Source: Euplotes cf. woodruffi 2 WChen-2021
Lineage: Eukaryota > Ciliophora > Spirotrichea > Euplotida > Euplotidae
Reading direction: 5' to 3'
DNA: 25,118 nucleotides
NCBI GenBank assembly: GCA_021441665.1
Contig: JAGYYN010009292.1
Location: forward strand, 1 to 25,118
The translations under genes and the position numbers were made by a program. How positions within the stretch are numbered: position 1 is the stretch's first letter; each line of letters opens with the position of its first letter. The notes under the pieces were generated by a model. The model saw only the letters and a program-made list of their open reading frames with translations. It had not been told where the DNA came from and searched no databases. This document shows positions 19,501-25,118 of the stretch, piece after piece.

Positions 19501-22500
19501 CTGCTTTATTAACAATAAAGTTTGAGAGAATAGTAATCTTTAGGTAATGAGACATTTACACTGAAGCAAATCAAGAGAACAAATCAAGTAATAGAATGGA
19601 TTGATAAAATGGTGATCAGCAAATATAATTCAAGTATGATTTATTTATTATTTCTTATTGATCTTCAGTTTAAATTTAAGATTTTATACTTGATTGTGTA
19701 ATTTACTTTCAAATATAAAAGGATTTAGTATATTATATCTGCTAATTATAAATTTATTTTAAAGTACCGATGTATGATAGTTACAATTTGTAGCTATTTA
19801 TTTTATCTGCACTTATTTATTTTATCGCTTGATACAGCGAACATAAAAAATAATATTCAATAGATAAAAAAGTAATTAGTATTGATAAACCAAAAGCTAT
19901 ATTATCTAATCAAATAATTTTCGGCATTTACACATTTAGTTTTAAATCATCAATATAATCTAAATAACTCACTAAATAAAATTGTCTTAATAAAGCTGAC
20001 ACTGAAAAAATTTAGGTAATGAGAGGAATCGAGTAGCCTTTGGAAGCCCTGTGATAAGGATATCGGTGATCAAGCTCAAACAGAACCCAAATGAAGATAA
20101 AACAAACAATGCTGTTATTAGTTCCTTCATAGACTCAGATTACTCAAGCGTTGACTATATCTTTCCAGAGTCAGTGAGGAACATCACCGAGTACGATGAT
20201 TACAAGTATTTCAGCAGCGGAGATAAAAACACACCGAAATTTAGAGGCGGTTTTATCTTCAACTTCTACAGCAATAATACTCAGATGCAAGAGGAGTTTG
20301 AAAAATTCAAGTCGTTCATTAATGAATCTAAAACATGGGCTTTTATCTTCATCGAAATGCTATCGTTTAACAGGAACACTGAAATGGTTGTTAAATTCGA
20401 TATATATTTCATGCGGCTGCCTTCTGGACGGATCATCACGGAAACTGAAGCAAATATATTCAGAGACTTCTATGAACACCCGCTCGATTGGTTCAGAGGT
20501 ACTCTTGAATGCCTGTTTGTCATATTTGCAAGCCTTTACTTCACACGGACCATGAGGCGGTGGTACATCAAAGCTAGAGAATACATAACCAATGTGTTTC
20601 ACCAGCAAAACGCAAGAATTAAAGCGAATAATTATTTAATGAGGTACTTTGAGATTGATATGATCCGCATTAAAAACTACACAATCTCGAAGTTTTTATT
20701 AATTGTCACATGGGCAATTATTGTTACTTTTATAAAAACTATTTATAGAATTGTGTATACTTTCTTACAACACTTATTTTCAGGCGCTTTTGAGTTTTTC
20801 GATACTTTATCTATGAGCTTGATTATTTATGAGTTCATCACATGGATCGAAGTAATTATATATGCCAAGTTTGAGATAAGTGCGGATGGAAGTGATGGAG
20901 ATACAAGAAAAATGATGAATTACACTAGTCAAATATTCGAACATTACAAGCAAACGTGTTCACTTAATATGATGCTGATGTTTCTGGCTCTTATGCAGTA
21001 CTACACATTTAGCAGTAAACTGTCAATGTTCTACGTGATCATAAAATCAGCATTATACGATATAATTTTCTTTACAATAATGTTTATCATGCTCAACATG
21101 GGATACTCAATCATGGGGTACTGTATATTTGGAATAAGTAACTCAAGTTTCTCATCACTGGGCAATTCTGCGTTTACAAATGTCTTGATGATTATCGGAG
21201 ACTTTCCGACATTAAACCTCGAGACCTTGAATATCGGACTCTTACTGACATTCGGAATGACATTTATGTTACTGAATATGATTTTGCTTAATATGTTTAT
21301 CGCAATTATCGGGACTCATTACTTTGAGTTTTACATTGACATGGGGGATGTTGAAGAGATCAACATATTCAAAATTATTATTAAAATACTGCTTGATAGG
21401 TAAATTAATTTACTTAATTTTACTTCCTCAAAATAGGTATTTTAAAGAGGAAAACCCTTACTCAAAGATGTCCGAGACAAAGCCAAATAACAACGAATTC
21501 AATCGTATTGACTCAGATAAAAATAAAGTCGGAACTGAGTTCAACCTCAACGAGTCTGATGACATGCAGCATGAAAGAAAGGTAAGCTGATTAAATTATC
21601 TGTTATTCAAAACCTTTAGAAATCAAGCAGCCAAAGTCCATTTAAAAGCTGAGTCTACAGTATTTTTAAGTACCTCATCGACTACGCTAACGGCAAGCTC
21701 CAGGAAGTATACGAGAACGAATATGACGACTCCTTTGATGGCGTTTCACATCTTGAAATCGACGACATCAATGAGTTCAAACTCGGCAACGAGATGAAAA
21801 AGATTGTTTTTGCAGAGGAAAGCGAATTCAGTAGCATCGAGCAAGGTAATCAGTAGTCTTAGTATAAATAGACGAATTTTACGAGTTCGACAAAGTTTAT
21901 TCCATCAGTGACCAAAACCAAATTAACTTCTGGATTAACGCGCTAGACTGAGTACTGACGAAATAAAATCGGGCCGAACTACTTCACAAATCTCGATTGA
22001 TCATCAGTCCCCTTTGACCGTAGTTTTTATACAAGTGCAATTAGAGAAAATCTGGGGATCGTTTCTATTGAAGAAGAGAAGTCACATGAAGAAAAAGAAG
22101 TAAGCAATCCTGCCTTCATCGATCTAGATTATATTCCTGATGGAAACTCAGCCAAAACGCAAGGAAAGCTGGATGAATATTCCTCCACAGCACAAAACGC
22201 GATATTGGCGGACAATGATAAAAAATTACTATAACACTGACTCTGAAGAAAAAAGTATTCGCAGAGAGACAACAAGTCCGATGAAAAAGCTCAAAATCAA
22301 AGAAAATAATTTCTTTGAAGAAGAGTCGTGGAATTCTTCTGAAAGCCCTGTGCATAAATAAAGTCAAAAACATCAGCAAGATTGAAGAGTCTGTTGAAGA
22401 AAGCAAAAATGAGTCGGATGAGTCTGATTCGATGCCCTTTGAAAATAAACGATTTAATTACGATGAGTCTTCTTCTGAAGGCTCAGAGAATGCAGAAGAA

Positions 22501-23613
22501 AGTAAGTCAAATTCGGCATTAATTTAAGTAGTTTATATTCAAGTTTAATATATTTGCTATTTTTATCCGAAATCAGTCAAATTTTAAATCACTTTAATAA
22601 AATACTTTTATTCTCTTTTTTAGAGTTTTAAAAATATAGATTTTCCACAACTAATCAAAATAAAACAAGACCAACTAGAACTTTGGAATATATCACTACA
22701 TAGCTGCCCCAATTCAATATATGAAATGTGGTTTGTTGGATTCACGCATTTCGAAAGAATTTCTCTATGGAATAGTTTATTTTGACCTCAGTCACAGTCC
22801 TATCAAAATCAAAAAGGCAAGTTTGTATTTTAACCGTAATAGATAATAACGAAAGGGTGAAGTTTTTAAAGAAGTTCCACGCTGAAATACATAAAATAAC
22901 TAAAAAGTATAAGCGAAGTCTCAAGTAAGCCAACTCCTCTGAATTCTCCGCTTGATTATAAACCTTATCATCAAATAGGAGACTGGAGACAGCGAAGGAT
23001 AAATTTAACTGTATTTCCGTATTCCTTTATCATTTTAGATTTATATAAAAAGCTTGACGTTCAAAAAGACCAAAGAATTCTACTATGGCTTCCTCTGCCC
23101 ACAGAAGAAATGATAAAATTGTATGTTTGACAAAAAGGCGCAACTGAACAAGACCTGATGGCGATACTGCTACATAGTAAGCTTATTATTGCTCTCGATA
23201 GTTTTAGCTTTTTGTATTACGATTATTTAGATTGAAGCGAAGGAAGTGATACCTCAAAGTTCATGGAGATCTACCTCAATTCGCTGATCAAAGCCAAGGT
23301 AATTTTATTTGTAAATTATCGATTTAGTATTTGAGTATTGCTGAAATCAAATCAGCGATGTACATGCTGTATGCTTCCTCCCCTATTTATCAAAAAACAG
23401 TAAGTTTTTGTGAATGTTGAGATAAATTTTATTTATTATTGATACTTAAAGAAATTCACCAATGGAACAAATATTGATGATTTTGATGAATATAAATTCA
23501 TATGATTCTTGGTGTCAAAGTATGACCAGATGAAAAAGGTGATATCATCAATGCATCATGATCTTGGCTATAAAATATCACTGATTCATAGTCTCGACAA
23601 TTTGCAGGATTAA
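16600..23613 (+). CDS. Tandem two-unit polycystin (TRPP) cation channel, about 1864 aa
   Basis: Eighteen exons: 16600-16633, 16682-16760, 16786-17261, 17544-17927, 17952-18772, 18801-18996, 19021-19369, 19544-19633, 20016-21399, 21437-21581, 21620-21845, 21872-22099, 22128-22501, 22640-22816, 22843-23176, 23231-23298, 23328-23399, 23452-23613. With four +1 shifts they sum to exactly 1865 codons. Unit 1 (about residues 128-597) has a first helix, a large extracellular domain with GGYYNKGGFVYYFPG, then five helices. After a charged linker, unit 2 (about 725-1270) repeats the plan: first helix, FGSPVIRISVIK, the DWFRGTLECLFVIFASLYF helix, and the pore NVLMIIGDFPTL with LLNMFIAII. Polycystins are ciliary or membrane Ca-permeable channels, normally one six-helix unit per chain. 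The unit 1 pore reads TIMNQND instead of a G-D motif. The tail of about 590 residues mixes acidic Ser-rich stretches with a compact region (RRINLTVFPYSFIILDLYKK). The tail after 22501 could be a separate gene. Confidence 0.85.
16711..16716 (+). other. +1 frameshift site AAA-TAA (polycystin gene, N-terminus)
   Basis: STVKVSSLDK stops; the +1 frame gives KQSNLTKRPGVLKFL and enters the 25-nt intron 16761-16785 in the required phase. Confidence 0.75.
17262..17543 (+). other. 282-nt AT-rich intron in polycystin unit 1
   Basis: GTAAAA...TATAG, joining FLSNVVIQQ to CYNESLKSYPE in phase. About ten times longer than its neighbours (24-28 nt) and extremely AT-rich, so it may contain germline-limited DNA. 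Confidence 0.6.
19370..19543 (+). other. 174-nt AT-rich intron in polycystin unit 2
   Basis: GTACCA...CTTTAG, joining FIDGTG to NETFTLKQIKR in phase 1. It ends in the 14-bp sequence also found at the end of the next intron. Confidence 0.65.
19539..19552 (+). repeat. 14-bp exact repeat at a splice acceptor, copy 1
   Basis: TTTAGGTAATGAGA spans the acceptor at 19543/19544; the identical string recurs at 20011-20024. Confidence 0.85.
19634..20015 (+). other. 382-nt AT-rich intron in polycystin unit 2
   Basis: GTATGA...ATTTAG, joining MVISKYNSS to NERNRVAFGSPV in phase 1. It is the longest intron of the window. Confidence 0.65.
20011..20024 (+). repeat. 14-bp exact repeat at a splice acceptor, copy 2
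   Basis: TTTAGGTAATGAGA again straddles a phase-1 acceptor (20015/20016), 472 bp after copy 1. Confidence 0.85.
21961..21966 (+). other. +1 frameshift site AAA-TAA (polycystin tail)
   Basis: NFWINALDCVLTK stops; the +1 frame gives KIGPNYFTNLDCSSVPFDRS. Confidence 0.8.
22356..22361 (+). other. +1 frameshift site AAA-TAA (polycystin tail)
   Basis: ESWNSSESPVHK stops; the +1 frame gives KVKNISKIEESVEESKNES. Confidence 0.8.
22817..22842 (+). other. GC-AG intron, 26 nt
   Basis: Donor GCAAGT and acceptor AATAG, with TTTTAAC upstream as a possible branch site. It joins QSYQNQK to DNNERVKFLKK in phase 1; no GT donor gives a working frame here. Confidence 0.6.
22923..22928 (+). other. +1 frameshift site AAG-TAA (polycystin tail)
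   Basis: KKYKRSLK stops after AAG; the +1 frame reads KPTPLNSPLDYKPYHQIGDW and stays open for about 80 codons. Confidence 0.75.
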
Positions 23614-23697
23614 GTCAAGATAAAATTGATTATATAGTCTTTTACTTCAATCGATAAATTAAGATTGAAGACGTAGAATTTTATTTAAATAAAATTT

Positions 23698-25118
23698 CTA
23701 ATTCATAGTGTTTTTAGACTGTTGAATTCTTGCTGTATTTTGGTAACCCAAATTTTCTAACTTACTCATTAAATTCGATTTCGGTTTATAATTTTTTAAA
23801 CTAATAATATGATGAATTAATACTTACTTTTGATCTTCTCTTTTTAGTGGATTTATGTTCACATTTAACCTATGATTTAATTTTGTACAAAGCAAGGAAA
23901 ACCAACAAGAAAAATCGCATTAGTGAAAATATCCTCGCAGCCTACCTAATAGATTCTGTTCCCTTTGAAATACTATTATTTTGATCAACGACTTCTGCAG
24001 ATTTATTATAGTCAATGCCAATTGAGATATCATGACACACTTTACTCTGGTTCTTACTTTCCTCCTCATTTTTCTTGTGGTGTTTTGTGCCGAATAAAAA
24101 CTGGCCTTCATAAGCAGAATTACTTTTAGCAGAGGACATTGTAAACCGTCGCATTGAAAGTCCCGCTTTACTCGTTGAAATTTCTTTATTTAAATTTTGC
24201 ACATTATTCAAGACCTGATAGGCAGGTGCTTTAAATGATATATTTGAGTAGCTCAGATTCAAGTCGTTGTTCTTCTTGTTGTATTTAGATTTTGAGTGTT
24301 TCTGCTGCTTAATTTCCTTCTCTCCACAGATCTCCTTATCCTTCGATCTCTGTGCTTCCTTCGGTTTTTTAATTGCATTTCTTAGTGACTTCAGCAGTTT
24401 TAAACGACTTGTAATTTTGCTGGCTGGACCGCTCCTTACTTCCCTCAGTGACCATTAAGCTCTGCTCTTCGTTATTCGAGTTCTGCTTGATGAAAAAGTT
24501 CCTGCTGTACTGAGGGATATTTCACTCAATGTGTTTTGAATTTTTTATCTTTGCTTCTTGATGGTTGATATTTGAAAATCTCTTCTTGTCGCCAGCATCT
24601 TTGCTATCAACAAGATTCGTGAGTTCTTTGTCAAGCTGCGACTTCCTTATTTGACTGATTTTATTCATCCTTTCATAGCCGTCATTCGAAGACTGCAGAA
24701 AAGACTCGAAATTCGTCGGTGAATTTCACTCGGTTTTGAATCTATAATCTATTAGCGATTTGTTACTTTAAGTCCTCGAGCTTCTCATTAATCGCCTTGT
24801 AGTTTTTCTTGTGAAGAATCGCGAAGTTGCTGTCGATTCTGCTGCTTCAAGAACTCACTACCTTTTCATCGATTTGATCGAGAGTTCTTTCGGGAGAGAC
24901 CCATTTTTCTGTTGAAAGTTTAAAATTTTTACTTTTAAGCTCTGACAGCTCATTTCGGAGCTTTAGTAATTTTGAATCGATTTCGACTTTTCCTTCAAGA
25001 GACGAGTTGTATTTCTCTAATAGCTTGTTGTATTTATCCTGGAGATAGGAATTATTTTCGGTTATTGTTTTATTCTCGGATTTTAAATTTTGAATAATTG
25101 CAACCGTCTTCTCGAGAA
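23698..25118 (-). CDS. Coiled-coil protein, 3' part only (runs off the right edge)
   Basis: Minus-strand exons 25118-23946, 23869-23828 and 23800-23698, stop TAG 23698-23700. Introns are 76 nt (23870-23945) and 27 nt (23801-23827). The visible N-terminal part is a coiled coil (LEKTVAIIQNLKSENK, YLQDKYNKLLEKYNSS, KLLKLRNELSELKSK), followed by a polar, Lys/Gln/Ser-rich region (YKSFKTAEVTKKC, SKDKEICGEKEIKQQK) and a short conserved-looking end (SNLMSKLENLGYQNTARIQQ). AAG-TAA 24763-24768 needs a +1 shift (KLEDLK to NKSLIDYRFK), and AAT-TAA 24369-24374 probably another (KKCN to KKPKEAQ). It could be a cytoskeletal or basal-body protein, but the family cannot be named. Its stop faces the polycystin stop with only 84 bp between. 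Confidence 0.75.
24369..24374 (-). other. Possible +1 frameshift site AAT-TAA
   Basis: TAEVTKKCN stops; the +1 frame gives KKPKEAQRSKDKEICGEKE. The codon before the stop is AAT, not AAR, so support rests only on the two flanking frames. Confidence 0.5.
24763..24768 (-). other. +1 frameshift site AAG-TAA
   Basis: AINEKLEDLK stops after AAG; the +1 frame continues NKSLIDYRFKTECNSP and on without a stop for over 120 codons. Confidence 0.75.

Noticed and set aside
1-25118. Bacterial or mitochondrial origin with TGA as Trp
   Set aside because: Spliced introns, RPS26, polycystin and RCC1 genes are nuclear eukaryotic, and TGA sits on conserved cysteines while TGG serves Trp throughout.
1-25118. 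Telomere tracts (C4A4/G4T4) marking a somatic nanochromosome
   Set aside because: Only short C or G runs such as AAAACCCCCA near 4834 are present; no repeated telomere unit was seen at the ends or inside.
1-25118. Tec-type transposons or other mobile elements
   Set aside because: No transposase motifs, long terminal inverted repeats or reverse transcriptase were found; the only repeats are short and listed above.

Overview
The window looks like germline (micronuclear) DNA of a Euplotes-like spirotrich ciliate. Three signals read directly from the sequence support this. (1) TGA is sense and fits cysteine. It falls on the conserved Cys of three RCC1 repeats and inside the DK-x-IKRF motif of ribosomal protein S26, while only TAA and TAG end genes. 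(2) At least fifteen in-frame AAA-TAA, AAA-TAG or AAG-TAA sites resume as clear protein only if one base is skipped, which is the +1 frameshifting known from Euplotes. (3) Introns are mostly 24-60 nt, GT-AG and AT-rich. Euplotes somatic chromosomes are gene-sized and telomere-capped. This window carries about ten genes on both strands with no C4A4/G4T4 telomere tract, so germline origin is inferred.

Layout, left to right: a secreted protein gene (+, 126-743); a converging exon fragment (-, 774-1096); an RCC1-repeat protein (-, 1457-4234); a short coding-like block (-, 4893-5064); a Lys/Ser-rich low-complexity protein (-, 5817-7330); a tiny membrane protein (-, 7648-7806); RPS26 (+, 8095-8812); two nearly abutting coding blocks that may be one gene with alternative ends (-, 8969-9783 and 9831-11378); an 812-residue nucleolar-type protein, possibly RIX1/PELP1-like (+, 12436-15539); a small basic protein (+, 15657-16207); a giant gene with two complete polycystin channel units in one reading frame (+, 16600-23613); and the 3' part of a coiled-coil gene (-, 23698 to the right edge).

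The genes do not form a pathway. In the soma most would probably sit on separate nanochromosomes. The most striking item is the 7-kb tandem polycystin: two six-helix TRPP units, about 1864 residues, with a G-D pore motif in the second unit only, and a roughly 600-residue cytoplasmic tail. All exon phases and four frameshifts in my model sum to a whole number of codons. I recognised no tRNA, rRNA, CRISPR array, transposase or virus-like element. No promoter motifs could be called with confidence.
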